A DNA stretch of 64,000 nt from contig NZ_JAPVQY010000034.1 in NCBI RefSeq assembly GCF_027257875.1, forward strand, positions 1-64,000, written 5' to 3'. Shown here in pieces: positions 34,599-45,002 of the stretch. The stretch comes from Burkholderia sp. IMCC1007 (lineage in GTDB: Bacteria; Pseudomonadota; Gammaproteobacteria; Burkholderiales; Burkholderiaceae). A program made the translations under genes and the position numbers. How positions within the stretch are numbered: the stretch's first letter is position 1; each line of letters starts with the position of its first letter. Below the pieces are notes generated by a model, which saw only the letters and a list, made by a program, of their open reading frames with translations, did not search any database and was not told where the DNA came from.

Positions 34599-36029
34599 TC
34601 AGCTGTTCAGCGAGCGCTTGTCGACGGCGAGCGCCGCTTCGCGCATCACTTCCGACATCGACGGGTGCGGATGGCAGATGCGGGCGATGTCTTCCGACGC
34701 CGCCTTGAATTCCATCGCCACCACGGCTTCCGCGATCAGGTCCGACGCGTTCGCGGCGATCACGTGCACGCCGAGCAGTTCGTCCGTCTTCGCGTCAGCG
34801 ATCATCTTCACGAAGCCGTCCGGCGCGTTCATGCCGAGCGCACGGCCGTTGATCGAGAACGGGAACTTGCCCGACTTGATCTCGCGGCCTTCGGCCTTCA
34901 GCTGCTGTTCCGTCTTGCCGACCCATGCGATTTCCGGGTACGTGTAAATCACCCACGGAATGCAGTTGTAGTCGATGTGCGGCTTCTGGCCGTCGATCAC
35001 TTCCGCGACCAGCACGCCTTCGTCTTCCGCCTTGTGCGCGAGCATCGGGCCACGCACCACGTCGCCGATCGCGTACACGTTCGGCACGGCCGTACGGCAG
35101 TGGTCGTCCACGTCGATGAAGCCGCGCTCGTTCGCCTTCAGGCCGATCGCCTCGAGGCCGAGGTTGTCGGTGTTCGGCACGCGGCCGACCGACACGATCA
35201 GGCGGTCGGCGTCGAGCGTCTGCGCGTTGCCGTCCTTGTCCGTGTAGGCGATCGACACGCCGTCGGCGGTCGTCTTCACGTCGCCGATCTTCACGCCGAG
35301 ATGGATGTCGAGGCCCTGCTTCTTGAACAGCTTCGCCGCTTCCTTGGCGAGCGCTTCGTCGGCTGCGCCGAGGAACGCCGGCAGCGCTTCGAGCACCGTC
35401 ACTTCGGCACCCAGGCGACGCCACACCGAGCCGAGCTCGAGGCCGATCACGCCTGCGCCGATCACGGCGAGCTTCTTCGGCACCGCGTCGAACGTCAGTG
35501 CGCCTTCGTTGTCCGACACGATCTTGTTGTCGACCGGGACGTTCGGCAGGTGACGCGCCTTCGAACCCGTCGCGATGATCACGTTCTTCGCGGTGACGAC
35601 TTCGGTTTCACCCTCGCCGCTCACTTCGATCTGCACGCCGGCGTCGGTCTTGCCGGTGAACTTGCCATGGCCCTTCAGCCAGGTGATCTTGTTCTTCTTG
35701 AACAGGAACTCGATCCCGCTCGTCATCTTCTCGACGATCGCGTCCTTGCGGCCGAGCATCTTCGCGACGTCGATCTTCACGCCGTCGACGGTGATGCCGT
35801 GGTCGGCCAGGTGATGCGACGTGTTCTCGAACTCTTCCGACGATGCGAGCAGCGCCTTCGACGGGATGCAGCCGACGTTCAGGCACGTACCGCCGAGCTT
35901 CAGCGCGCCGGCCGGGTTCTTCCACTTCTCGATACAGGCAACCGTCTTGCCGAGCTGCGCGGCGCGAATCGCGGCGATGTAGCCGCCGGGGCCGGCGCCG
36001 ATCACGACGACGTCAAATTCCTTGGACAT
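34599..36029 (-). CDS. lpdA: Dihydrolipoyl dehydrogenase (E3)
   Basis: 476-aa FAD enzyme that reoxidises dihydrolipoamide on E2 with NAD+. FAD motif GAGPGGYIAA is at residues 11-20, the redox disulfide GGTCLNVGCIPSK (Cys49, Cys54), and NAD motif VIGAGVIGLELGSVW. The active-site HPHPSMSE (His453/455) is near the C-terminus. Start at 36029 behind AAAGGA. It is third in the 2-oxoglutarate dehydrogenase operon, so this E3 serves OGDH. Confidence 0.96.
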   Translation of the reverse strand: MSKEFDVVVIGAGPGGYIAAIRAAQLGKTVACIEKWKNPAGALKLGGTCLNVGCIPSKALLASSEEFENTSHHLADHGITVDGVKIDVAKMLGRKDAIVEKMTSGIEFLFKKNKITWLKGHGKFTGKTDAGVQIEVSGEGETEVVTAKNVIIATGSKARHLPNVPVDNKIVSDNEGALTFDAVPKKLAVIGAGVIGLELGSVWRRLGAEVTVLEALPAFLGAADEALAKEAAKLFKKQGLDIHLGVKIGDVKTTADGVSIAYTDKDGNAQTLDADRLIVSVGRVPNTDNLGLEAIGLKANERGFIDVDDHCRTAVPNVYAIGDVVRGPMLAHKAEDEGVLVAEVIDGQKPHIDYNCIPWVIYTYPEIAWVGKTEQQLKAEGREIKSGKFPFSINGRALGMNAPDGFVKMIADAKTDELLGVHVIAANASDLIAEAVVAMEFKAASEDIARICHPHPSMSEVMREAALAVDKRSLNS

Positions 36030-36051
36030 GACTATCCTTTCTACTTGTGCG

Positions 36052-36085
36052 TCCGCACGCGCGCGCATGTGCGCGAGCGTGCGGA
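36052..36085 (-). other. Intercistronic stem-loop between odhB and lpd
   Basis: Perfect 9-bp arms TCCGCACGC / GCGTGCGGA around a 16-base GC-rich centre that can pair further. No T run, so more likely an mRNA stability or processing element than a terminator. Confidence 0.5.
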
Positions 36086-36110
36086 ACGGGTCAATGCAGT
36101 GAGACTCGGC

Positions 36111-37388
36111 TTACAGGTCGAGCAGCAGGCGTGCCGGATCTTCCAGCGCATCCTTCATCGCGACGAGCGACAGGACCGCTTCGCGGCCGTCGATGATGCG
36201 GTGGTCGTACGACAGCGCCAGGTAGTTGATCGGGCGGATCACGATCTGGCCGTTTTCGACAACCGGACGCTCCTTCGTCGCGTGCACGCCGAGGATTGCC
36301 GATTGCGGCGGGTTGATGATCGGGGTCGACAGCATCGAGCCGAACACGCCGCCGTTCGAGATCGAGAACGTACCGCCGGTCATTTCTTCGATCGACAGCT
36401 TGCCGTCCTTCGCCTTCTGGCCGAATTCGGCGATCTTCTTCTCGATTTCAGCGAGGCTCAGCTGATCCGCGTTGCGCAGGATCGGCACGACGAGGCCGCG
36501 CGGCGAACCGACCGCGATACCGATGTCGAAGTAGCCGTGGTAGACGATGTCGTTACCGTCGATCGACGCATTCACGAGCGGGAACTTCTTCAGCGCGTGC
36601 ACGGCGGCCTTCACGAAGAACGACATGAAGCCGAGCTTCACGCCGTGTTCCTTCTCGAACTTGTCCTTGTACTTGTTGCGCAGCTCCATGACCGGAGCCA
36701 TGTTCACTTCGTTGAACGTCGTCAGGATCGCGTTGGTCTGCTGCGATTCGAGCAGACGCTCGGCGATACGCGCACGCAGGCGCGACATCGGCACGCGCTG
36801 TTCCGGACGGTCGTTCAGCCACGTCGTCGCCGACGCCGGCACCTTCACTTCCGGCAGCGACGGCTTCGCCGCGGCGGTCTTCGCCGGTGCGGCGGCCGGC
36901 GCAGCCTTCGGTGCGCTGCCTGCTGCCAGCGCGTCGCCCTTCGTGACGCGGCCGTCGCGGCCCGAACCTGCGACGTCGCCTGCCGACAGGCCCTTCTCGG
37001 CCAGCAGCTTCGCTGCGGCCGGCGATGCGGCAGCCGAGCTCGATGCGGTTGCGGCAGCCGGCTGGGCTGCCGGTGCGGCTGCAGCAGGCGCTGCCGCCGG
37101 CTTGACTTCGGCGGCGCCTGCCGCTGCTTCGGCAGCACCTGCCTTCGCTTCGGTGTCGATCGTCGCGATGATCTGATCGGCAACGACGGTGTCACCGTCG
37201 TTCTGCAGCACTTGCGTGAGCACGCCCGCTGCCGGTGCCGGCACTTCGAGCACGACCTTGTCGGTCTCGAGCTCGATCAGGATTTCGTCCTGCGCGACTG
37301 CTTCGCCCGGCTTCTTCTTCCACTGCAGCATGGTGGCTTCCGACACCGACTCCGAAAGCTGGGGGACTTTGACTTCTACGATAGCCAT
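36111..37388 (-). CDS. odhB: Dihydrolipoyl succinyltransferase (E2 of 2-oxoglutarate dehydrogenase)
   Basis: 425-aa core enzyme transferring succinyl to CoA. The lipoyl domain has ELETDKVVLEV with lipoylated Lys44. An Ala/Pro-rich flexible linker (about 88-130) follows, then the peripheral-subunit-binding domain (AKLLAEKGLSAGDVAGSGRD), a second linker, and the catalytic domain ending YDHRIIDGREA with His396 and Asp400. The ATG at 37388 has AGGA upstream. It lies between odhA and lpd (gaps 135 and 81 bp). Confidence 0.96.
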   Translation of the reverse strand: MAIVEVKVPQLSESVSEATMLQWKKKPGEAVAQDEILIELETDKVVLEVPAPAAGVLTQVLQNDGDTVVADQIIATIDTEAKAGAAEAAAGAAEVKPAAAPAAAAPAAQPAAATASSSAAASPAAAKLLAEKGLSAGDVAGSGRDGRVTKGDALAAGSAPKAAPAAAPAKTAAAKPSLPEVKVPASATTWLNDRPEQRVPMSRLRARIAERLLESQQTNAILTTFNEVNMAPVMELRNKYKDKFEKEHGVKLGFMSFFVKAAVHALKKFPLVNASIDGNDIVYHGYFDIGIAVGSPRGLVVPILRNADQLSLAEIEKKIAEFGQKAKDGKLSIEEMTGGTFSISNGGVFGSMLSTPIINPPQSAILGVHATKERPVVENGQIVIRPINYLALSYDHRIIDGREAVLSLVAMKDALEDPARLLLDL

Positions 37389-37483
37389 GTGATTTTCCTG
37401 GATGCTTAATCTGGGGTGTGACGAGGTTCGTGCGATTCCTTCGGCCGGTGCGGCGCGCGACGCGCCCGGCGGGCCCAAAGGGA

Positions 37484-37508
37484 CGGGAAAGCGCCGTGCG
37501 CCTTCCCG
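37484..37508 (-). other. Intercistronic stem-loop between odhA and odhB
   Basis: CGGGAA-A-GCGC / GCGC-C-TTCCCG, 10 pairs with one internal mismatch and a 3-base loop, 15 bp after the odhA stop. Lacks a proper T run (TCCCTTT follows on the minus strand), so probably processing or partial attenuation. Confidence 0.45.
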
Positions 37509-37523
37509 TTTCGCTTCCGTCGG

Positions 37524-40388
37524 TTATTTCGCGATCGATGCGCTCTTCAGGCGGCCGAATGCACCTTCGATGAGGGCCTTCTGCTGCTCGTAGTGCTTCG
37601 CGTAGTAGCCAACCGCCGGCGAGGCCGAAGCCGGACGGCCGCTGTATGCCAGCTTCTGCCCTTCCTTCATGCCTTCCTTCAGGTGGTGCTCGACGTAGAA
37701 CCAGGGGCCCTGGTTCTGCGGCTCGTCCTGCACCCAGACCACTTCAGTCGCGTTCTCGTACTTCTTCATTTCGGCTTCGAACTGCTTGTGCGCGAACGGA
37801 TACAGCTGCTCGATACGGATGATCGCGACGTCGTTCGCCTTCGCTTCGCGACGGTGCGCGACGAGGTCGTAATACACGCGGCCCGAGCATGCCAGCACGC
37901 GCTTGACCTTCTTCGCGTCGATGCCGCCGTCGGTTTCGCCCAGCACCGGCTGGAACGAACCCTTCGCGAGTTCGGACAGGTCCGACACCGCTTCCTTGTG
38001 GCGCAGCAGCGACTTCGGCGTCGCGACGATCAGCGGCTTGCGGAACAGGCGGATCATCTGGCGACGCAGCAGGTGGAAGATCTGCGCCGGCGTCGTCGGC
38101 TGGACGACCTGCATGTTGTGGTCGGCACACAGTTGCAGGAAACGCTCGATACGCGTGGACGAGTGTTCCGGACCCTGGCCTTCGTAGCCGTGCGGCAGCA
38201 GCATCGTGAGACCCGACACGCGGCCCCACTTCACTTCGCCCGACGAGATGAACTGGTCGATCACGACCTGCGCGCCGTTGACGAAGTCGCCGAACTGCGC
38301 TTCCCACAGCACGAGCGTGTTCGGCTCGGCGGTCGAGTAACCGTATTCGAAGCCCAGCACCGCTTCTTCCGACAGCACCGAGTCGATCACCGTGAACTTC
38401 GCCTGGCCGTCGGCGATGTTCTGCAGCGGCACGTACGTGCCGTCGTTCCAGCGCTCGCGGTTCTGGTCGTGCAGCACCGCGTGACGGTGCGTGAACGTGC
38501 CGCGGCCCGAGTCCTGGCCCGTCAGGCGCACCGAGTAGCCCGATGCGACGAGCGACGCGAACGCGAGATGTTCGCCCATGCCCCAGTCGAGCGGCTGGTC
38601 GCCGCGCGCCATGTTGCGGCGGTCGTTGATCACGCGCTCGACGAGCGGGTGAACCTTGAAGTTTTCCGGCACCGTGGTGATGCGTTCGCCCAGGCGCTTC
38701 AGTTCGGCGAGCGGCACGGCCGTGTCGGCTGCGTCCGTCCACTTGCGGTTCAGGAACGGCACCCAGTCGACCGCGTACTTGCTCTTGTAGTTCGACAGGA
38801 CCGGATCGACGGTGTGGTGGCCGTCGTCCATCGCCTTGCGGTACGCCTTCACGTAGTTGTCGGCGTCTTCCGCGGTGATCACGCCCTGCTGCACGAGCTT
38901 CTCGGCGTACAGCGCACGGGTGCCCGGGTGCTGCGCGATCTTCTTGTACATCAGCGGCTGCGTGACCGCCGGCGTGTCCTGCTCGTTGTGACCCAGCTTG
39001 CGGAAGCAGACGATGTCGATCACGACATCCTTGTGGAACTGCATCCGGTAGTCGATCGCGATCTGGATCGCGAGGACGACAGCTTCCGGATCGTCGCCGT
39101 TCACGTGCAGCACCGGCGCTTCGATCATCTTGACGACGTCGGTACAGTACAGCGTCGAGCGCGCGTCGCGCGGGTCGGACGTCGTGAAGCCGATCTGGTT
39201 GTTGATGACGATGTGCAGCGTGCCGTGCGTGCCGTAACCGCGCGTCTGCGCGAGGTTCAGCGTTTCCATCACGACGCCCTGGCCAGCAAAGGCCGCGTCG
39301 CCGTGGATCTGCACCGGCAGCACTTGCAGGCCGTCTTCGTCGCCGCGACGGTCCATCCGCGCCTTCGCGGAACCTTCGACCACCGGGTTCACGATTTCGA
39401 GGTGCGACGGGTTGAACGCGAGCGACAGGTGGACCGGGCCGCCTTCCGTCGACACGTCCGACGAGAAGCCCTTGTGGTACTTCACGTCACCGGCCGGCAG
39501 GTCGTCGACGTGCTTGCCTTCGAATTCGGCGAACAGGTCGGCCGGCATCTTGCCCAGCGTGTTGACCAGCACGTTCAGACGGCCGCGGTGAGCCATGCCG
39601 ATGATGATTTCCTGCACGCCGCGCTTGCCCGCGTGCTGGACGACTTCGTCCATCGCCGCGATGAAGCTTTCGCCGCCTTCGAGCGAGAAGCGCTTCTGGC
39701 CGACGTACTTGGTGTGCAGGTAGCGCTCGAGGCCTTCGGCGGCCGTCAGGCGATTCAGGATATGCTTCTTCTTGTCGATCGAGAACGACGGCGTCGCGCG
39801 GGTCGACTCCAGGCGCTCCTGCCACCAGCGCTTCTGCTCCGGATCGCTGATGTACATGTACTCGGCGCCGATCGTGCCGCAGTAGGTGTCGCGCAGGCCC
39901 TTGACGATGTCGCGCAGCGAAGCCTGGTCGAAACCGAAGTACAGGTTGCTTGCGCTGTACGTCTGGTCGAGGTCGCCTTCCGAGAAGTCGTAGAAAGCCG
40001 GTTCGAGTTCGGGAATGGCGGGACGTTCGCGACGCTTCAGCGGATCCAGATTGGCCCATTGCGAGCCGAGGAAGCGGTAGGCGCTGATCAGCGACTGGAC
40101 GTGCACCTGCTTGCGTGCGGTCGCGAGATTGCTGGTGCTTTCGCGCGGGATGAAGGCATTGGCCTTCGCACGCTCGGCGAACGATTCGACGATCGGGAAG
40201 TGAGCGACGTCATTGGCATTCGAGCCGTCGGTTGCAGGAACGTTCTGCAACGCGTCGAAATACTCGCGCCAGTTCTCCGGCACCGATGCCGGATTGTTGA
40301 GGTATGCATCGTACAGTTCTTCAACGTACGAAGCATTGCCGCCGAACAGATAGGAGTTCAGCTGAAACTGCTTCATTACATCTGACAT
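37524..40388 (-). CDS. odhA: 2-oxoglutarate dehydrogenase E1 component
   Basis: 954-aa thiamine-diphosphate enzyme that decarboxylates 2-oxoglutarate in the TCA cycle and passes the succinyl group to the OdhB lipoyl domain. The E2-binding N-terminus FQLNSYLFGGNASYVEELYD is present, as are MAHRGRLNVLVN, HGDAAFAGQGVVMETLNL (cofactor region) and the C-terminal transketolase-like domain with LLPHGYEGQGPEHSS. Length is as usual. AAAGGTGAG lies before the ATG. A plausible promoter (AGCATA at 40517-40522, i.e. TATGCT on this strand with an upstream TG) lies about 130 bp ahead. Confidence 0.97.
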   Translation of the reverse strand: MSDVMKQFQLNSYLFGGNASYVEELYDAYLNNPASVPENWREYFDALQNVPATDGSNANDVAHFPIVESFAERAKANAFIPRESTSNLATARKQVHVQSLISAYRFLGSQWANLDPLKRRERPAIPELEPAFYDFSEGDLDQTYSASNLYFGFDQASLRDIVKGLRDTYCGTIGAEYMYISDPEQKRWWQERLESTRATPSFSIDKKKHILNRLTAAEGLERYLHTKYVGQKRFSLEGGESFIAAMDEVVQHAGKRGVQEIIIGMAHRGRLNVLVNTLGKMPADLFAEFEGKHVDDLPAGDVKYHKGFSSDVSTEGGPVHLSLAFNPSHLEIVNPVVEGSAKARMDRRGDEDGLQVLPVQIHGDAAFAGQGVVMETLNLAQTRGYGTHGTLHIVINNQIGFTTSDPRDARSTLYCTDVVKMIEAPVLHVNGDDPEAVVLAIQIAIDYRMQFHKDVVIDIVCFRKLGHNEQDTPAVTQPLMYKKIAQHPGTRALYAEKLVQQGVITAEDADNYVKAYRKAMDDGHHTVDPVLSNYKSKYAVDWVPFLNRKWTDAADTAVPLAELKRLGERITTVPENFKVHPLVERVINDRRNMARGDQPLDWGMGEHLAFASLVASGYSVRLTGQDSGRGTFTHRHAVLHDQNRERWNDGTYVPLQNIADGQAKFTVIDSVLSEEAVLGFEYGYSTAEPNTLVLWEAQFGDFVNGAQVVIDQFISSGEVKWGRVSGLTMLLPHGYEGQGPEHSSTRIERFLQLCADHNMQVVQPTTPAQIFHLLRRQMIRLFRKPLIVATPKSLLRHKEAVSDLSELAKGSFQPVLGETDGGIDAKKVKRVLACSGRVYYDLVAHRREAKANDVAIIRIEQLYPFAHKQFEAEMKKYENATEVVWVQDEPQNQGPWFYVEHHLKEGMKEGQKLAYSGRPASASPAVGYYAKHYEQQKALIEGAFGRLKSASIAK

Positions 40389-40706
40389 TTTACGCTCACC
40401 TTTCTTCGAGCTTCTCGAGAAATAGCGGGTTACTCAACCTTCCGCGACACGGCCTGACCGTTTAGCGGATTGCGAATCAAGTCTTGCTTGGAAGGACCTA
40501 AAACTTGCGTGCGCGCAGCATATCACAGAACCGTTACCGGAGTTCACGGCGAAATGCGCTTGAAAGCACGGCGCGACGGGGTTTTGCCGGATTGCCGCGA
40601 CCGGCCGGAACAGTGTTTTGCAGTCTGCGCGGTCGCGCATTTCATAGACGCAAAAAAGGCCGCCGAAGGCGACCTTTCTTGCGTGATGCACGGAAACGAT
40701 CGATGC
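40389..40706 (-). other. 318-bp gap between typA and odhA
   Basis: Non-coding. It holds the typA terminator at 40652-40677 and the 5' region of odhA with a candidate extended -10 (minus-strand TGTGATATGCT, 40517-40526). No open frame here has a ribosome site or family resemblance. Confidence 0.6.
40652..40677 (-). terminator. Rho-independent terminator of typA
   Basis: On the minus strand the stem AAGGTCGCC / GGCGGCCTT with a short TTC loop is followed by TTTTT, 30 bases after the typA stop. Confidence 0.8.
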
Positions 40707-42533
<1,827 letters not shown>

Positions 42534-42613
42534 AGAAACCTGGAAATCGTTGAACGCGCAAACGCGCACGCTCGTTCGACACGTGCGCGCGCATTGCAGC
42601 TTGGAAACCACAA

Positions 42614-42643
42614 ATTATAGCACGTGCGAGTGTCGACGGCCGA
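42614..42643 (-). promoter_or_regulatory. typA promoter (extended -10)
   Basis: On the minus strand TGCTATAAT: a consensus TATAAT (42614-42619) preceded by the TGn extension; the -35 is weak. It lies about 80 bp upstream of the typA start. Confidence 0.6.
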
Positions 42644-42793
42644 CTGCGCGCTGCAACGCAACAAACGGCGCACCTGCGCCCCTTGCCTCGCACGCCGGAT
42701 CGGCCATTCGAAGCCCGGCCGCCGACCGAAAACCATTACTGCGACGAGGGCATTCCGGCACGCGGAGCACACCGTGGCCCGTTGGATTAACAT

Positions 42794-42838
42794 TTGCCGC
42801 GGCAAGCAATTGTGCCTATACTGCTGCCTAGTCAACTA
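42794..42838 (+). promoter_or_regulatory. marR promoter with operator-like palindrome
   Basis: TTGCCG (42794-42799), 17-bp spacer, TATACT (42817-42822). The palindrome TAGT-CA-ACTA (42829-42838) sits at the expected start site, inside the longer motif GTCAACTATTGC, which recurs at 43311 and, inverted, at 43347. This suggests MarR autorepression. Confidence 0.65.
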
Positions 42839-42856
42839 TTGCAGCTTCAGGGTTTT

Positions 42857-43348
42857 ATGTCCGATTCTCCTTCCCAATCGCCCGTTTCGCCGCTTTCGTC
42901 GTATCAGATCAACGACAGCGTCGGCTATTTGATGTCGCGCGTAAAGTCGGTCATGACCAACCTCGTCACGCAGCGTACGCAGGAAGAGCTCGGCATCACC
43001 GGCACGCAGGCGAGCATGTTGTTCATGATCGCGGTCGGCAAATGCTCGACGGCCGCAGAGCTCGCGCGGGAATACGGGATCGACGCGAGCGCGGTCACTC
43101 GCCTGCTCGACCGCGTCGAGAAGCGCGGCCTGCTGTGCCGCGTGCGCAGCATCGAGGACCGGCGGGTCGTGCGGCTCGAACTGACCGACGAAGGCCGCGC
43201 GCTCGCCGAGCGGCTGCCGCCGGTGTTCCGTAGCGTGCTGGACGAATTGCTGGGCGGATTCACGCCGGAGGAAGTCGGGTTCCTGAAGAGCATGCTGCGC
43301 CGCATTCTCAGCAACTATTGCGAGACGGCGGGCGGCAGCGTCACGTAA
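42857..43348 (+). CDS. MarR-family transcriptional regulator of the efflux operon
   Basis: 163-aa winged-helix dimer. The core is TGTQASMLFMIAVGKCSTAAELAREYGIDASAVTRLLDRVEKRGLL, and the wing carries RSIEDRRVVRLELTDEGR with the conserved Asp-Arg-Arg. A longer in-frame start exists, but it would lie over the -35/-10; the ATG at 42857 follows CAGGG. It is the first gene of the efflux operon; MarR proteins of this context derepress the pump when bound by phenolic or hydrophobic compounds. Confidence 0.9.
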   Translation: MSDSPSQSPVSPLSSYQINDSVGYLMSRVKSVMTNLVTQRTQEELGITGTQASMLFMIAVGKCSTAAELAREYGIDASAVTRLLDRVEKRGLLCRVRSIEDRRVVRLELTDEGRALAERLPPVFRSVLDELLGGFTPEEVGFLKSMLRRILSNYCETAGGSVT

Positions 43349-43355
43349 TAGTTGC
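43311..43355 (+). promoter_or_regulatory. Inverted repeat at the marR-efflux junction
   Basis: GCAACTATT (43311-43319) and AATAGTTGC (43347-43355) are perfect inverted 9-mers separated by 27 bp. They span the end of marR, and the same motif is in the marR promoter. Further TTG-N6-CAA symmetry follows at 43352-43363. Candidate second operator controlling the efflux genes. Confidence 0.5.
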
Positions 43356-43435
43356 CATAACAATTACTTTTGACAGATCAATGTAAGGAAATCCTTGCAG
43401 TGTCCATCATTCATTCCGAGTCAGAAATCAGCGCG

Positions 43436-44950
43436 ATGAAATCCTCCCCGTTGTCCGTGCGCGCCGGGTCGTGCCGCGCCGCCGTCGCCGCCGCGGTCGC
43501 CGCGCTGGCGCTGGCGGGCTGCGCGAACTACATCGGCATCAAGAGCGACAAGCAGATCGCGCCCGCGTCGCAATTCGAAACCGCCCAAAGCCTGCCGGCC
43601 CAGGGCGGGCAATGGCCGGCGCTCGACTGGGCCAACCAGTTCGGCGATCCGCAGCTGCCGAAGCTGATCGACGAGGCGCTCCAGGGCAACCCGTCGATCG
43701 CGCAGGCGCAGGCGCGTATCGCGAAAGCGTCGTCGTACATCGAGACGTCGCGCTCCAACCTGATGCCGAAGGCCGAGGCCAGCTACTCGTGGACGCGCGA
43801 GCTGTATTCGTCGAATGCGCTGTTCCCGCCGCCGTACGGCGGACAGTGGTACAGCGAGAACAATGCGCTCGCGAGTGCGTCGTGGGATCTCGACCTGTGG
43901 GGCAAGAACCGCGAACGCCTGCACACGGCCGTGTCGCAGGAAAAGGCCGCCGAAGCCGACATGCAGCAGGCGCGCATCACGCTTGCGTCGTCGGTCGCCC
44001 GCACCTACAACTCGCTCGCGCAACTCTATGCGCTGCGCGACATCGCCCAACGCGAAATCAGCAACCGCCAGACGGTCGGCAAGATCACCGACGGGCGCGT
44101 GTCGGCCGGCCTCGACACCAACGTGGAGCGCCAGACCGCACGCGGCAATATCGCGACGACCCAGGCGTCGCTGTCCGACCTCGACGGCCAGATCACGACG
44201 GTGCGCTACCAGCTCGCCGCCCTGCTCGGCAAGGGTCCGGACCGCGGGCTGCAGATCGCCGCGCCGGTGATGAACCCGACCGCCGAGGTGGCGCTGCCCG
44301 GCAACCTGCCGGCCGACCTCGTGTCGCGCCGCCCCGACATCGTCGCCGCGCGCTGGCAGGTCGAGGCCGCGATGCACGACGTGAAGGAAGCCAAGGCGGA
44401 ATTCTTCCCGGACGTGAACCTCGCGGCCGGCTTCGGCTTCGACGCATTCGGCTGGGGCAAATTCCTGAACTTCGCGAGCCGCCAGGCGCAGTTCGGCCCG
44501 GCCATCCACCTGCCGATCTTCGATGCCGGCGCGTTGCGCGCGCAGCTCAAGGGCCGCTACGCGGACTTCGACCTGTCGGTCGCGAACTATAACCAGACGC
44601 TGATCAACGCGCTGAACGACGTCGCGACGCAGGTCGCGTCGATCCGCGCGGTCGATCGCCAGATGGACGATGCGCAGCGTGCACTCGACGCGTCGACGCG
44701 TGCGTACGACCTCGCCGTGATCCGCTACAAGGCCGGCCTGTCGCCGCAGCTCCAGGTGCTGACCGCGGACAGCAACCGTCTCGCGTCGGAACAGACCGTG
44801 ACCAACCTGAAGATGCGCCGGCGCGACATGCAGCTCGCGCTGATCAAGGCGCTCGGCGGCGGGTTCGACGCGACCGGCACGCGGCTCGCCGCGCCTGACG
44901 CGCCTGACGCGCCCGACACCGGCAAGCAGACCAAACAGGCCGCCAACTGA
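43436..44950 (+). CDS. Outer-membrane efflux lipoprotein (OprM/NodT family)
   Basis: 504-aa TolC-like channel of a tripartite pump. The lipobox LALAGC gives a lipidated Cys29. Two OEP repeats follow, with DWANQFGDPQLPKLIDEAL and the second-repeat AKAEFFPDVNLAAGFGFDAF, and RRPDIVAARWQVEAAMHDVK, the NodT hallmark. A Pro/Asp-rich end follows. The ATG at 43436 has a weak site; a GTG at 43400 behind AAGGA is a real alternative that adds 12 residues before the signal. It is followed by emrA (52 bp) and emrB. Confidence 0.9.
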   Translation: MKSSPLSVRAGSCRAAVAAAVAALALAGCANYIGIKSDKQIAPASQFETAQSLPAQGGQWPALDWANQFGDPQLPKLIDEALQGNPSIAQAQARIAKASSYIETSRSNLMPKAEASYSWTRELYSSNALFPPPYGGQWYSENNALASASWDLDLWGKNRERLHTAVSQEKAAEADMQQARITLASSVARTYNSLAQLYALRDIAQREISNRQTVGKITDGRVSAGLDTNVERQTARGNIATTQASLSDLDGQITTVRYQLAALLGKGPDRGLQIAAPVMNPTAEVALPGNLPADLVSRRPDIVAARWQVEAAMHDVKEAKAEFFPDVNLAAGFGFDAFGWGKFLNFASRQAQFGPAIHLPIFDAGALRAQLKGRYADFDLSVANYNQTLINALNDVATQVASIRAVDRQMDDAQRALDASTRAYDLAVIRYKAGLSPQLQVLTADSNRLASEQTVTNLKMRRRDMQLALIKALGGGFDATGTRLAAPDAPDAPDTGKQTKQAAN

Positions 44951-45002
44951 TCCGGCGCCAACACTACGCAGACACTCGAAATAACGGACGGAGAAAATCG
45001 CC

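Larger units (their letters stand above)
42534..42856. other. 323-bp divergent promoter region between typA and marR
   Basis: Non-coding; contains the typA promoter (minus, 42614-42643) and the marR promoter and operator-like sequence (plus, 42794-42838). Nothing else recognised. Confidence 0.7.

Noticed and set aside
34665..40385. Very long open frames (over 900 codons) antisense to lpd-odhB and odhA
   Set aside because: Their products are Arg/His/Val-rich with no motif or ribosome site; they arise because GC-biased third positions of the real genes remove stops on the other strand.
43369..43400. Consensus -35 (TTGACA) before the OprM-like gene as a second promoter
   Set aside because: No acceptable -10 lies 16-18 bp downstream; the hexamer alone is not enough to call a promoter.
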